Shown piece after piece: positions 24,595-34,799 of a stretch of 64,000 nucleotides of DNA (position 1 is its first letter; every line of letters begins with the position of its first letter). Source of the stretch: Mycolicibacterium goodii. GTDB lineage: Bacteria; Actinomycetota; Actinomycetes; Mycobacteriales; Mycobacteriaceae. The translations under genes and the position numbers were made by a program. The notes beneath the pieces were generated by a model that worked only from the letters and a program-made list of their open reading frames with translations, made no database searches and was not told the origin of the DNA. Where the stretch lies: positions 1,240,001 through 1,304,000 of the forward strand of contig NZ_CP012150.1 of the NCBI RefSeq assembly GCF_001187505.1, written 5' to 3'.

Positions 24595-25455
24595 TTAGTG
24601 GTCCGGCTGCGCCTGCTCCTGGCGGCGGGTCGCGCCCAGTGCTCCTAGCAGCGCCAACGCGTCAGCACTGGCGGATCCGGTGGCGGCGGTGGCGACCGTC
24701 AGCTGCTGCCCCGGGGCGCTGCGCACGTCGAAAGTTTGGAAGCTCAGCTCGAGGGTTCCCACATCGGGGTGGCGAATCGTCTTGCGGGTCGCCGACAACC
24801 CAGCCACCCGCTGGTCGTCCCACATTTCACGGAAGGCCCCGCTGCGCTTGTAGAGACGGTTCACAAGTTCGTCGACCTCCGGCACCGCCGGAACGAAGCT
24901 CTTCGCCAGGCGCAACGCACTAACCGCGGCGCGCGCCACTTCGTCCCAGTTCACGTAGTACTCGCGGGCAACCGGGTCGACGAAGATGGCGGCCAGCACA
25001 CTGCTGTTGCGGCGCTGCAGCGGCGCAATCAGCGCCGCCGCAATGGGATTGGCCGTCAAGACGCGGAAAGCAGCATTGGTGACATAGGCCGCTGCATGAG
25101 GAAATGCGTCCATTGTCTGCAGTAGCTCAGGACTGATCATCTCGTTGTCACGGCCGACCTTCGGCGCCAGCCGCGCCAGGCGGAACGCGTGGTCGCGGGC
25201 ATCAGCCGACATCCGCAGCGCCTCGCAGATCGAGTCCAGCACCGGCGCCGACGGACTGCGTTCTCGTCCCTGCTCCAGCCGCGTGTAATAGTCCGCGCTG
25301 ACCCCGGACAGCACCGCCACCTCTTCGCGTCGCAGCCCGGCGACTCGTCGGCCCGGTGCGGCAGGCAGCCCGGCATCCTGCGGAGCGACCAGGGCACGTT
25401 GGGCGCGCAGAAACGTCCCCAGCTCGCTCGCCGAACCACGCTGCGCCTGCACCAC
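24595..25455 (-). CDS. XRE family regulator with MmyB-like ligand domain
   Basis: About 286 residues from a GTG at 25455 (ATG 25506 is a longer alternative). The HTH_31/XRE part covers about 10-80 (ELGTFLRAQRALVAPQDAGLP, then RREEVAVLSGVSADYYTRLEQGRE). It is followed by the MmyB-like domain with PxAAALIAPLQRRNSSVLAAIF, YYVNWDEVARAAVSALR and VGTLELSFQTFDVRSAPGQQL. This architecture is very common in actinobacteria, where such proteins typically repress adjacent oxidoreductase genes and the C-terminal domain may bind fatty-acid-like ligands. The three downstream oxidoreductase genes are candidates, though the hairpin at 24572 separates the transcripts. Confidence 0.85.
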   Translation of the reverse strand: MVQAQRGSASELGTFLRAQRALVAPQDAGLPAAPGRRVAGLRREEVAVLSGVSADYYTRLEQGRERSPSAPVLDSICEALRMSADARDHAFRLARLAPKVGRDNEMISPELLQTMDAFPHAAAYVTNAAFRVLTANPIAAALIAPLQRRNSSVLAAIFVDPVAREYYVNWDEVARAAVSALRLAKSFVPAVPEVDELVNRLYKRSGAFREMWDDQRVAGLSATRKTIRHPDVGTLELSFQTFDVRSAPGQQLTVATAATGSASADALALLGALGATRRQEQAQPDH

Positions 25456-25556
25456 TCGAACGGTACTCCGCCGGCCACAACACGCCAGCAAGCCCGCCGT
25501 CAACATCCAACTGGCGTCGGTCCCAATGCTCGCGCGAAGGTGTCCAGGAATGCGGC

Positions 25557-26576
25557 CTACTCGCCATCGCCGACAGTGACGATCATCTTGCCGACGTTTT
25601 CGCCCTTGAACAGGGCAACGAGTGCGGCCGGTAACGATGCCAGACCGTGCAGACGGGTTTCCTGCGGAACGATCTGGCCCGCTTCGACCCACGTCTTGAG
25701 CTGCTGCCTGGCCCGGGGCCAGTCCTGCATGAACAACGCCGGAGAGAGACCCTCAAACCGTAAGCCGTTCAGATGAATCGGGGTGATGTCGACCTTCCAT
25801 GCGGTCTCGGTGTCGTCGTAGGTGGAGATCTGTCCGCAGTCGACGATGCGTCCCGGTCTGCGCATCTGGCGCATGATCACCTGGCTGACGGGCCCGCCCA
25901 CATTGTCGAAGTACACGTCCGGCCCGGACGGCATCACAGCCTGAAGTTGGTCGGCGAAGTCCACTGCTCGATAGTCGAGGGCCCCGTCGAAGCCGAGCCT
26001 GCTGGTCAAGGTGTCGCGCTTGGCCTGCGTGCTCGCCAGGCCGATAACGGTGGCACCGCGCAGCTTCGCGATTTGGCCGGCTATCGAACCGACGGCGCCG
26101 GCCGCCGCCGAGATGAGGACCGTCTCGCCTTCGCGCACCTGCCCCACTTCGGTGATGCCGTAGAACGCGGTGAGCCCGACGATGCCGTAGACACCCAGCG
26201 CGTGGGAGAACTCGGCGATGTCGGGGTCGACCACGGTCAGTTCCTGGTTTTGTCCCGCCCAGACCGCGGTGTCGGCCCATTCGAGTCGGCCCGTCACCGT
26301 GGTTCCGGTGGGAAAGGCGACATTGCGGGACTCGACCACCACTCCCACCGCGTCACCGACAATCGGAGCACCTGGAATGTACTGCGGCAACATGGCTTCG
26401 GCACCGGTGAACAGGGTGCGTTGAATCGGGTCCACCGAGAACGCAGCGGGCTTGACCCGGACCTGTCCGTCCCCCAACGGCCCGAGAGTGCGGCTGCCCA
26501 GGCGGAACATCTCCTCGGACACGCGGCCCTGCGGCAGCACAGAGTCGAAGGTGACGAAGCGGCTTGTTTCCGGCAT
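25557..26576 (-). CDS. NADP-dependent MDR oxidoreductase (CurA/leukotriene B4 dehydrogenase-like)
   Basis: A 339-residue double-bond reductase-like protein. Motifs include EETLFRL-like N-terminal strands, VLISAAAGAVGSIAGQIAKLRGATVIGLAST (about 150-180), ALDYRAVDFADQLQAVMPSG and VDVYFDNVGG-type text (PDVYFDNVGGPVSQVIM), which mark the CurA/LTB4DH branch that reduces alpha,beta-unsaturated carbonyls with NADPH. The start at 26576 has an AAAGAAG ribosome binding site. It is divergent from a TetR gene, and a 22-bp palindrome sits between them, so this reductase is the likely regulated gene, perhaps induced by reactive enones. Confidence 0.9.
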   Translation of the reverse strand: MPETSRFVTFDSVLPQGRVSEEMFRLGSRTLGPLGDGQVRVKPAAFSVDPIQRTLFTGAEAMLPQYIPGAPIVGDAVGVVVESRNVAFPTGTTVTGRLEWADTAVWAGQNQELTVVDPDIAEFSHALGVYGIVGLTAFYGITEVGQVREGETVLISAAAGAVGSIAGQIAKLRGATVIGLASTQAKRDTLTSRLGFDGALDYRAVDFADQLQAVMPSGPDVYFDNVGGPVSQVIMRQMRRPGRIVDCGQISTYDDTETAWKVDITPIHLNGLRFEGLSPALFMQDWPRARQQLKTWVEAGQIVPQETRLHGLASLPAALVALFKGENVGKMIVTVGDGE

Positions 26577-26687
26577 GACAGTTCTTCTTTCGCTCGTAAT
26601 GGATCGTGGTCGTGCAGCGGTCGGTGTTCGCGCCTGACTTCGCCGGTTCAGCGGGCCGGGCGCCGTGCTCCACCCATACAAGCCATA

Positions 26688-26709
26688 GAACGGAATCTAT
26701 ATTCCGTTC
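26688..26709. promoter_or_regulatory. Perfect 22-bp inverted repeat, probable TetR operator
   Basis: GAACGGAAT-CTAT-ATTCCGTTC has perfect 9-bp arms. It lies 53 bp before the TetR start and 112 bp before the divergent reductase start, in the position expected for an operator controlling both promoters. Confidence 0.75.
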
Positions 26710-26761
26710 GGAGCAGGAATTCCGATTGGAGGGGTGTCTTCCAAACAGATAGCCTGGGCCT

Positions 26762-27421
26762 ATGACGCTGCGCGGCGCTCCGGCGGGCGAGAGGGCTGAG
26801 CGTGCGGACTCCCGGCGCAAGCGGCTACGCCTCATCGCTGCCGCTCGTTCCGCGATCGCCGAGCACGGCCTCGATGTCTCGGCGACCGACATCGCCGGTC
26901 AAGCGGAAGTGGGTGTCGGCACCCTCTATCGCAGATTCGGTTCCAAAGAAGGCCTGATCGAGGCCGTCCTGGTCGACATCATCGCCGCCATCGCGCAGAC
27001 GGCTCGCGAGGCGCTGACATGTGAGGACCCGGCGGCCGGACTTGAGACCGTACTCACCGTTCTGGTCAGGGAGCAGGCGCAGAACCGCGGCCTGTCCGAC
27101 TTCGTTGCCGGTGAGGCGGCCAGCCATTCCGCTGACTTCCGACGACATACCGAAACTCTGCGACAGGCCATCGAGGAGCTCACCCGGCGCGCACAGGCTG
27201 CCGGCGCCATCCGCACGGACGTCACCTGGCGCGACATAGCCGCCCTGGCGCAATCGGCAGCCCCGTCGTCGGCGTGCCTGGGTGTCTCCAATGGGGGCGA
27301 GCAATGGCGTCGCAACCTGACCGTCCTGCTCGACGGACTTCGGCCACCGGGCGTCCGAGCGATGCCGGGAACTCCTCCGCACGACGTCGAATCGAGCCGC
27401 ACGGACCAGCAGGCACCCTAG
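26762..27421 (+). CDS. TetR family transcriptional regulator
   Basis: A 219-residue TetR protein. The HTH is at about 20-66 (KRLRLIAAARSAIAEHGLDVSATDIAGQAEVGVGTLYRRFGSKEGLI in parts), with the common GVGTLYRRF recognition helix; a SBP_TetR-type C-terminal domain follows. It probably represses the divergent MDR reductase gene and itself through the palindrome at 26688-26709. Its end is 13 bp from the converging PPOX gene. Confidence 0.9.
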   Translation: MTLRGAPAGERAERADSRRKRLRLIAAARSAIAEHGLDVSATDIAGQAEVGVGTLYRRFGSKEGLIEAVLVDIIAAIAQTAREALTCEDPAAGLETVLTVLVREQAQNRGLSDFVAGEAASHSADFRRHTETLRQAIEELTRRAQAAGAIRTDVTWRDIAALAQSAAPSSACLGVSNGGEQWRRNLTVLLDGLRPPGVRAMPGTPPHDVESSRTDQQAP

Positions 27422-27434
27422 ACGGCGCGGTCAC

Positions 27435-28064
27435 TCACCTGTCCGCGCGCAGTCGGTCCACTTCGGCACGCAGGGCAGTGATCTCATCGAGATAGGGCTG
27501 CATTCTGGCACGCACTTGCTCTTCGGTGTATTGCGGTACCAGGCTGCGTCGGCAATTCCAGTCGTAGGCCTCGACGTCGATGAGGATGCTGCGTTCACAC
27601 CTGGCGCCCACCTGTAAGCCGTTCGGGAGGCTGCGAAGACGTTGAAGCAGATCCGGATCTTCGTCCGCTTCGACGATGCGTGCGGTGCCAAACAACTTGA
27701 GGCGGGCCCGTACCGGCATGTCGGCAACAAAAAGTGCCACCTTGCCATTGGCCTCGATGTTGCCGACCGTCACGTACTGCTGGTTGCCCTGGTGGTCGGC
27801 GAAACCGATCGTGCGTTCACCCACGTGATGCAGAAAGCCGCGTGGCCCGCTGCGGTACTGGATGTAAGGCCAACCGGTCGGGCTCAAGGTCGCCATGTGG
27901 AACTGAAAACAGTTGACCACCAACTGGATTTCGCGACCGCCCAATGCTTGTGGGCCTTGGTCGGCGCTGTCGAGATCACCTCCGTAGGCGACGATGCTTC
28001 CACTCGCGTGCTGCCGCGCCAGCGTCTGCGGTCCGAAAATCAGATGGTGGTAAAGCATGCCCAT
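27435..28064 (-). CDS. Pyridoxamine 5'-phosphate oxidase (PPOX) family flavoprotein
   Basis: About 209 residues from ATG 28064 (ATG 28058 and GTG 28118 are alternatives). The split-barrel text is clear: MATLSPTGWPYIQYRSGPRG, then FADHQGNQQYVTVGNIEANG, and RARLKLFGTARIVEADED. The C-terminal SLVPQYTEEQV with a terminal coiled-coil-like helix (LDEITALRAEVDRLRADR) is typical of a PPOX subgroup seen beside stress genes. It likely binds FMN (or F420); a substrate cannot be named. It is divergent from the nitronate monooxygenase operon. Confidence 0.83.
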   Translation of the reverse strand: MGMLYHHLIFGPQTLARQHASGSIVAYGGDLDSADQGPQALGGREIQLVVNCFQFHMATLSPTGWPYIQYRSGPRGFLHHVGERTIGFADHQGNQQYVTVGNIEANGKVALFVADMPVRARLKLFGTARIVEADEDPDLLQRLRSLPNGLQVGARCERSILIDVEAYDWNCRRSLVPQYTEEQVRARMQPYLDEITALRAEVDRLRADR

Positions 28065-28276
28065 CACCGCGGCGGCCGCAACTCGTCGGTCCGGCACCCG
28101 AGCGGGACGGTCGTGCACATAGCCGCATTCTGCCAGCTAGGTATCACGTTGCGCCAGCTATCTCTCATAGAGAACGCTGCTATCGCCACAAACCGTTGGA
28201 CCTGCGACTTTGCCCACACCTAGGGTCGTGACATCAGACCAACGTGTGCCACATCACAATGCAAAGGAGCCGTCAC

Positions 28277-29248
28277 ATGCGCTTGAAAACCCGCCTGACG
28301 GAGTACTTCGACATCGACCATCCGGTGGTCCTCGCGCCCATGGACTATGTCGCCGACGCCCGCCTCGCCGATGCGGTCAGCGCCGCAGGCGGACTCGGCC
28401 TGCTCGGCGGTGGCTACACCGACGAGACGTGGCTGCGCGAGCAATTCACCAAGAGCACCCAACCCATCGGCTGCGGCTTCATCACCTGGACGCTACGCGG
28501 TAACGAGCAGGTGTTGGAATACGTACTCTCGCAACGTCCGTCCGCTTTGTTCCTGTCCTTCGCCGATCCAGCGCCATACGCCGACACCATCCGGGCCGCG
28601 GGAGTGCCGCTGATCTGTCAGGTGCACAATCTCGAACAGGCAACACACGCCATCGACATCGGCGCCGACATCCTCGTCGCCCAGGGCGGTGAAGCAGGCG
28701 GCCACGGCGTAGGCGACCGCTCGACATTCACCCTCGTCCCCGAAATCGTCGACCTCGCCGCCCGGATGGCCCCGCACGCACTCGTCCTGGCCGCCGGCGG
28801 GGTCGTCGATGGCCGCAGCCTCGCCGCCGCGCTGACGTTGGGCGCCGACGGCGTCCTGGTCGGAACCAGGTTCTGGGCCTCCCAGGAAGCAGCCATCGCC
28901 CGAAGCGCCCAACTTCGCGCGATGCAGGCCAGCGGTGATGACACCATCCGCCAGCGCGTATACGACATCGTCCGCGGCAAGGCCTGGCCGCGCCACTACA
29001 GCGGCCGCGTACTGCACAACGACTTCGTCCGCACGTGGCACAACCGGGAAGACCAACTCGCTCAACAGCTTCCGCAGATACGTGCCGAGTTTCAAGCCGC
29101 CGTACACGCGCAGGACTACACCACCGCCAACATGATCATCGGTGAAGGTATCGGTCTCATTCAGGAGGTGCAGCCCGTTGCCGACATCATGCACGCGATG
29201 GTCTCCCAGGCACACCAGCTTCTTTCCCGCACCGCGGCACTGGTCTGA
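28277..29248 (+). CDS. Nitronate monooxygenase (2-nitropropane dioxygenase family)
   Basis: A 323-residue FMN-dependent TIM-barrel protein. It begins MRLKTRLTEYFDIDHPVVLAPM (the N-terminal FMN strand), and contains VAQGGEAGGHG (FMN phosphate and catalytic His region, about 135-147), PHALVLAAGGVVDGRSLAAAL and LGADGVLVGTRFWAS. Such enzymes oxidise alkyl nitronates such as propionate-3-nitronate; some homologues are trans-enoyl reductases. ATG 28277 is set by AAAGGAG seven bases upstream. An MHS-type transporter and a LysR regulator follow on the same strand. Confidence 0.9.
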   Translation: MRLKTRLTEYFDIDHPVVLAPMDYVADARLADAVSAAGGLGLLGGGYTDETWLREQFTKSTQPIGCGFITWTLRGNEQVLEYVLSQRPSALFLSFADPAPYADTIRAAGVPLICQVHNLEQATHAIDIGADILVAQGGEAGGHGVGDRSTFTLVPEIVDLAARMAPHALVLAAGGVVDGRSLAAALTLGADGVLVGTRFWASQEAAIARSAQLRAMQASGDDTIRQRVYDIVRGKAWPRHYSGRVLHNDFVRTWHNREDQLAQQLPQIRAEFQAAVHAQDYTTANMIIGEGIGLIQEVQPVADIMHAMVSQAHQLLSRTAALV

Positions 29249-29258
29249 AGGAGTCCCG

Positions 29259-30644
29259 ATGTCTGAAGCAACATCACTGGCTTCCAACGCCGCACATCGA
29301 TCGGGAGCCGACGCACGCGCCGGAACGGTACCCGCCAGCAGAATCCGCAAGATCATCACCGCATCGAGCGTCGGCACCCTGATCGAGTGGTACGACTTCT
29401 ACATCTACGGCAGCCTCGCCGTCGTCTTCTCCGGATTGTTCTTCCCCAGCGGCAACAGCACCGCTGCGCTTCTGGTGACGATCGCGGCCTTCGGCACCGG
29501 CTTCGTCGTACGTCCGCTCGGAGCGATCCTGTTCGGTCGCATGGGCGATCGCCTCGGACGCAAGAAGACGTTCATGACGACTCTCGTTCTCATGGGCGCC
29601 GCCACCACGCTGCTCGGCCTCATGCCAACCTACGAGCACATCGGCATCGCAGCACCTCTGTTGCTCGTCACACTGCGACTGCTGCAAGGGCTGGCCATCG
29701 GCGGCGAATACGGCGGCGCGGTGGTCTACATCGCCGAGAACTCCCCCGCCCGAAAGCGCGGACTGTTCACCAGCGTGCTGCAGACCACCGCCACCGGCGG
29801 GCTGCTGCTGTCGATCGGTGTCATCGTGGCGTGCCGCGTGATCGTTGGCGACCAAGCATTCGAACAGTGGGGGTGGCGCATCCCGTTCCTGCTGTCGGCG
29901 GTGCTGGTGCTCTTTTCCCTCAAAGTCCGTATGAAGATGCACGAATCACCGGTGTTCGAGGAGATGCGCCGCAGCGGCACCCTGTCCCGTTCTCCGATCA
30001 AAGACACAGTGTCGAGCCGGTCGACGCAATCCCTGCTGCTCGCAGTGCTCTTCGGCGTCACCGCAGGTCTCGGCGTCGCCTGGTACACCAGCCAGTTCTA
30101 CACCCTGTACTTTCTGCAGACGGTGCTGGAAATCGACTTTCTCACCGCCAACCTGTGCATCGGCATCGCGCTGGTCATCGCCACACCCTTCTTCGTCCTC
30201 TTCGGCAAACTGTCCGATGACTATGGGCGGCAACGCTTCATCGTGTCCGGCCTCGTGCTGTCCGCCGTTACCTACCTGCCAGGTTTTGCCTGGATCCGCC
30301 ATGCCGCACTCCACGGCCACCACGTCCAACTCGTGGCTGCGCTGACCATTCAGGTGATCTTCGTGGCCATGATCTACGGGCCCACCGCCGCGTTTCTGTC
30401 CGAACTGTTTCCGCCGAAGATCCGCTACACCGGACTGTCGCTGTCCTACCACGTAGGCACCGGCGTCTTCGGCGGATTCACCCCGCTGGTCGCACTGAGT
30501 TTGGTCGCCTCGACCGGCAACCAACTTGCCGGCATCATCTACCCGATCGCAGTCACCGCCGTCAACGCAGTGGTGTTCATCGCGGTCCTGCGCCACGGCA
30601 GCAACAGCCCCGTGGTACGGCGCGCCTGGATCCACCTAAACTGA
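29259..30644 (+). CDS. MFS transporter, metabolite:H+ symporter (MHS) type
   Basis: A 461-residue transporter with 12 predicted helices. MHS signatures are ASSVGTLIEWYDFYIYGSLA, GRMGDRLGRKKTFMTTLVLMG, GLAIGGEYGGAVVYIAEN and GRQRFIVSGLVLS. It starts 10 bp after the nitronate monooxygenase stop with an AAGGAG site, so the two are one operon and it probably imports the monooxygenase substrate or a related carboxylate (for example a nitroalkanoate). It is similar in type, but not closely identical, to the transporter at 18727. Confidence 0.9.
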   Translation: MSEATSLASNAAHRSGADARAGTVPASRIRKIITASSVGTLIEWYDFYIYGSLAVVFSGLFFPSGNSTAALLVTIAAFGTGFVVRPLGAILFGRMGDRLGRKKTFMTTLVLMGAATTLLGLMPTYEHIGIAAPLLLVTLRLLQGLAIGGEYGGAVVYIAENSPARKRGLFTSVLQTTATGGLLLSIGVIVACRVIVGDQAFEQWGWRIPFLLSAVLVLFSLKVRMKMHESPVFEEMRRSGTLSRSPIKDTVSSRSTQSLLLAVLFGVTAGLGVAWYTSQFYTLYFLQTVLEIDFLTANLCIGIALVIATPFFVLFGKLSDDYGRQRFIVSGLVLSAVTYLPGFAWIRHAALHGHHVQLVAALTIQVIFVAMIYGPTAAFLSELFPPKIRYTGLSLSYHVGTGVFGGFTPLVALSLVASTGNQLAGIIYPIAVTAVNAVVFIAVLRHGSNSPVVRRAWIHLN

Positions 30645-30698
30645 CATGACCGCCTGGTGTAACGCAGCGCGCAGCCACCACCGCCCTCGGAGGCCCCC

Positions 30699-31592
30699 AT
30701 GGAAGTAAACGACATGGCCTTCTTCCTCGCCGTCGCCGAAGCCGGGGGGATCTCGCACGCCTCAAAGAAGCTGCACACCGTCCAGTCCAACATCAGCACA
30801 CGCATCAAATCCCTGGAAGAGGAACTCGGCGTCGAACTCTTCCGCCGGCACGCACGTGGCGTCACACTCACCAACGCCGGCCAAGCGTTCATGCCCTACG
30901 CCGAGCGCGTGACGGCGCTCATGCGCGAAGCTGCCCAAGTCGTCAGCGACGAGGCCAACCCCACGGGAGCCCTGGCCATCGGAGCGATGGAATCCACCGC
31001 GGGTCTACGGCTGCCCGACATCCTGGCCGCGTACACCACGCGCTGCCCCGACGTCGACCTAACCCTGACCACCGCAACCACCCGCGAACTCACACAGATG
31101 GTACTCGCCCACCAACTCGACGGCGCCTTCGTCGACGGCCCGACACCCCACCAAGACCTGGTCGGGGAAGTTGTCTTCATCGAAGAACTCGTCCTGGTGT
31201 CAGCACAACACCACACCGATCTCGACGAACTGTTCGCCGAGACGCAGCGGATGCTGGTCCTGCGCTCCGGCTGTGCCTACCGCGCCCGCCTTGAGACCAT
31301 CTTCGCCCAACACGGCACAGCACACCCCGACATCTTCGAATTCGGCAGTCTTGAGGGCATTCTCGGCTGCGTGGGCGCCGACATGGGTGTGACCCTGCTG
31401 CCCATAGGTACCGTCATCAACTCGTCAAGCGCGTCGCGACTGCGCATGCATCACCTGCCCGCTCACCATGCCAGAGCGGAAACCACCTTCATACGACGAG
31501 TCGACACCACGCTGTCCCCGGCCCTGTCTCAATTCATGCGCCACCTCTCCCACGCCGACACACCGGCGACACTGCGATCAGTTGCACCCTGA
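30699..31592 (+). CDS. LysR family transcriptional regulator
   Basis: A 297-residue LTTR. The HTH is at 1-60 (MEVNDMAFFLAVAEAGGISHASKKLHTVQSNISTRIKSLEEEL in pieces), followed by the effector domain with AIGAMESTAGLRLPDILAAY. This opening resembles the CysB/YwbI-type LTTRs. It lies 54 bp downstream of the transporter on the same strand and probably regulates the nitronate monooxygenase operon at 28277, whose upstream region has short repeats (GCCAGCTA twice, CTCT-CAT-AGAG at 28162-28172). It converges on the dgdR-like gene. Confidence 0.87.
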   Translation: MEVNDMAFFLAVAEAGGISHASKKLHTVQSNISTRIKSLEEELGVELFRRHARGVTLTNAGQAFMPYAERVTALMREAAQVVSDEANPTGALAIGAMESTAGLRLPDILAAYTTRCPDVDLTLTTATTRELTQMVLAHQLDGAFVDGPTPHQDLVGEVVFIEELVLVSAQHHTDLDELFAETQRMLVLRSGCAYRARLETIFAQHGTAHPDIFEFGSLEGILGCVGADMGVTLLPIGTVINSSSASRLRMHHLPAHHARAETTFIRRVDTTLSPALSQFMRHLSHADTPATLRSVAP

Positions 31593-31611
31593 CGCCTCGC
31601 GGCGGCCTCGG

Positions 31612-31642
31612 TGACGGGCTTTTGCGTGTCAGCGGCCCGTCA
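31612..31642. terminator. Hairpin between convergent LysR genes
   Basis: TGACGGGC (31612-31619) and GCCCGTCA (31635-31642) form an 8-bp stem with a 15-base loop that includes TTTTGCGT. It could end the upstream plus-strand LysR transcript; it also covers the stop codon of the minus-strand LysR. Confidence 0.45.
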
Positions 31643-32534
31643 GCGCGGGGATCTCCGGGTGGTCGCGCAGCGCGTCGACGACGGCGTGCACGGCCGGCCG
31701 GGCAGCACTGCGGCGAAACGCCACGACGACGTTGCGGTGCACGGGGAGGGTGAGTTCGCGGGTCAGCACGTTCTGCTCCGGGCCGACCGCCAAGGCCGGT
31801 AGCAGCGCGACCGAACCCTGCGTCCGCACGTGGTGCACCAGCAATGAGACGGTGCTGAACCGACCCGCCACGCGCGGTTCGAAACCGCTTTGGCGACAGA
31901 GCCGTAACGTGAGCTCGGCCATGTAGGAGCCGGCGCGATCGCACACCCAAACCTCGTCACTGCATGTGCCGAGGTCGACCACCGGTCGGCGGCCGAGGCG
32001 ATGACCATGCGGCAGCACCAGCACGATCGGGTCGGTACCGATCGCGATGATGTCGAGGTCGTCTCCCCAGGGGAACTCCATGTAGTCCGTGGTGGTGACG
32101 ATGACGTCGACCTCGCCGGCCCGCAACGCCGCCCCGCTCTCGTGGGGTTCGAGTTCGGTCAACTCGAGGTGCAGATGGGGATGGGTGTCGGCGAGACGTG
32201 CGGCTGCCGGCACCCCCAGGGTGGGGATCGCGCTCTGGAACAGCCCCAGCCGCACCGTTCCTACGGGTTCGTCGCTCAGCTTCCGCAGCTCGGCCTCCAC
32301 AGCGGCCATCCGGTCGATGATCTCCCGGCCACGTCGTGCCAGTAACAGGCCGGTCGGGGTCACGCGCACCCGGCGGCCGGCTCTTTCCAGCAGCCGGGTG
32401 TGGGTCTCCTCCTCCAGGACCGCGAGCTGTTGGGACACCGTCGACGGGCTCAGGTGCAGCGACTCGGCGACCGCCCGGACCGTTCCGAGGGTGTCGAGCA
32501 GGCTGAGCATCTGAAGTCGCCACGGATTCAGCAC
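31629..32534 (-). CDS. dgdR: LysR family regulator, DgdR-like
   Basis: About 301 residues from GTG 32534 (ATG 32510 is a shorter alternative). The HTH runs NPWRLQMLSLLDTLGTVRAVAESLHLSPSTVSQQLAVLEEE, followed by a typical effector domain. It is divergent from a 2,2-dialkylglycine decarboxylase-like gene, exactly the dgdR-dgdA arrangement known from Burkholderia cepacia, and that context is the reason for the name. Orthology is not proven. The intergenic space is only 86 bp, so both promoters must overlap. Confidence 0.75.
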   Translation of the reverse strand: MLNPWRLQMLSLLDTLGTVRAVAESLHLSPSTVSQQLAVLEEETHTRLLERAGRRVRVTPTGLLLARRGREIIDRMAAVEAELRKLSDEPVGTVRLGLFQSAIPTLGVPAAARLADTHPHLHLELTELEPHESGAALRAGEVDVIVTTTDYMEFPWGDDLDIIAIGTDPIVLVLPHGHRLGRRPVVDLGTCSDEVWVCDRAGSYMAELTLRLCRQSGFEPRVAGRFSTVSLLVHHVRTQGSVALLPALAVGPEQNVLTRELTLPVHRNVVVAFRRSAARPAVHAVVDALRDHPEIPALTGR

Positions 32535-32617
32535 CCGCCGATTGTTGTACGGATCTGTCGAACAGGAAAGTGGATAAACGTTGCTGGACGTGCACAACGG
32601 CGAGTCTTAGCGTGTGA

Positions 32618-33943
<1,326 letters not shown>

Positions 33944-33948
33944 ATTAC

Positions 33949-34767
33949 CTAGTGCTGGTGCGCACCGAGTTCGGTGAAGCAGAACTTGCCGCCGACAAAC
34001 CGCACATCTGCTCCCGGAGATGACTCGTCCACGTCGGCGAGGATCTCCTGTGCGAACACCTCGGAATCATCCTGCGGGTGGTAGCCGATCTGCTCACCGG
34101 CCTCCAGTGACCACCACCGACGGGTGTTGCGGGAGATGCCCCACACGATCCGGAATTCCGGCTCGGGTGTGGCGAGGCACGCCTCGAGCAGCCGTGCCCC
34201 GTCGTCCGGCGACATCCAGGTCGACAACGACCTCAGATCCCACGGTTTTTCGAAACACGAGCCGATCCGCAGGCACGTCACATCCATCCCGTATCGGAAG
34301 TGGAACAGACTGCCCAGGGCTTCCAACGCCGCCTTGCTGAACCCATAGTAGGTGTCCGGACGGGGTAATACGTTGGCGGACAGGCCGTCCGGGCCCGCCT
34401 CCGCTTTGCCGTAGAAGCCCGCCGCGTGGTTGCTCGAAGCGAGCACCACGCGTTGTACTCCGGCGTCCCGTGCCCGCTCGAGCACCATCCGGGTGCCGTC
34501 GATGTTGTTGGTGAGGATGTCCTGCCACGGTGCTTCGACGCTGATACCTCCGAGATGGATCACGGCATCGACGCCATCGCAGGCATCGCGCATCACCCTG
34601 TCGTCGGTCACCGACCCCTGGAGGACCTCCACCTTCTCACCATCGCCTGGCGGCTCGGGCGTCACCAGGTCCAGTAGTCGCAGTGTTCGTCCGTCACACG
34701 CCAACCGGGGTCGCATCAGCCGGCCCAGGCCACCGTTGGCGCCGGTGATGAGCACTGTCTGGGGCAT
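33949..34767 (-). CDS. udh: NAD-dependent uronate dehydrogenase-like protein
   Basis: A 272-residue extended-SDR protein. TGANGGLG at 7-14 binds NAD; Tyr/Lys are in YYGFSKAALEALG. The phrases ASSNHAAGFYG, RIGSCF, WMSPDDGARLLEACLA and GISRNTRRWWSLEAGEQIGYHPQDDSE are the same blocks found in uronate dehydrogenases, which oxidise D-galacturonate or D-glucuronate to the aldarolactone. It is the last gene of the minus-strand TRAP transporter operon (32 bp after dctP), and TRAP importers commonly serve uronates. This makes sugar-acid uptake and oxidation the likely role. Confidence 0.85.
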   Translation of the reverse strand: MPQTVLITGANGGLGRLMRPRLACDGRTLRLLDLVTPEPPGDGEKVEVLQGSVTDDRVMRDACDGVDAVIHLGGISVEAPWQDILTNNIDGTRMVLERARDAGVQRVVLASSNHAAGFYGKAEAGPDGLSANVLPRPDTYYGFSKAALEALGSLFHFRYGMDVTCLRIGSCFEKPWDLRSLSTWMSPDDGARLLEACLATPEPEFRIVWGISRNTRRWWSLEAGEQIGYHPQDDSEVFAQEILADVDESSPGADVRFVGGKFCFTELGAHQH

Positions 34768-34799
34768 CGCGGTCCTTTCTCTTCGCGTCAGGGTTCGTC

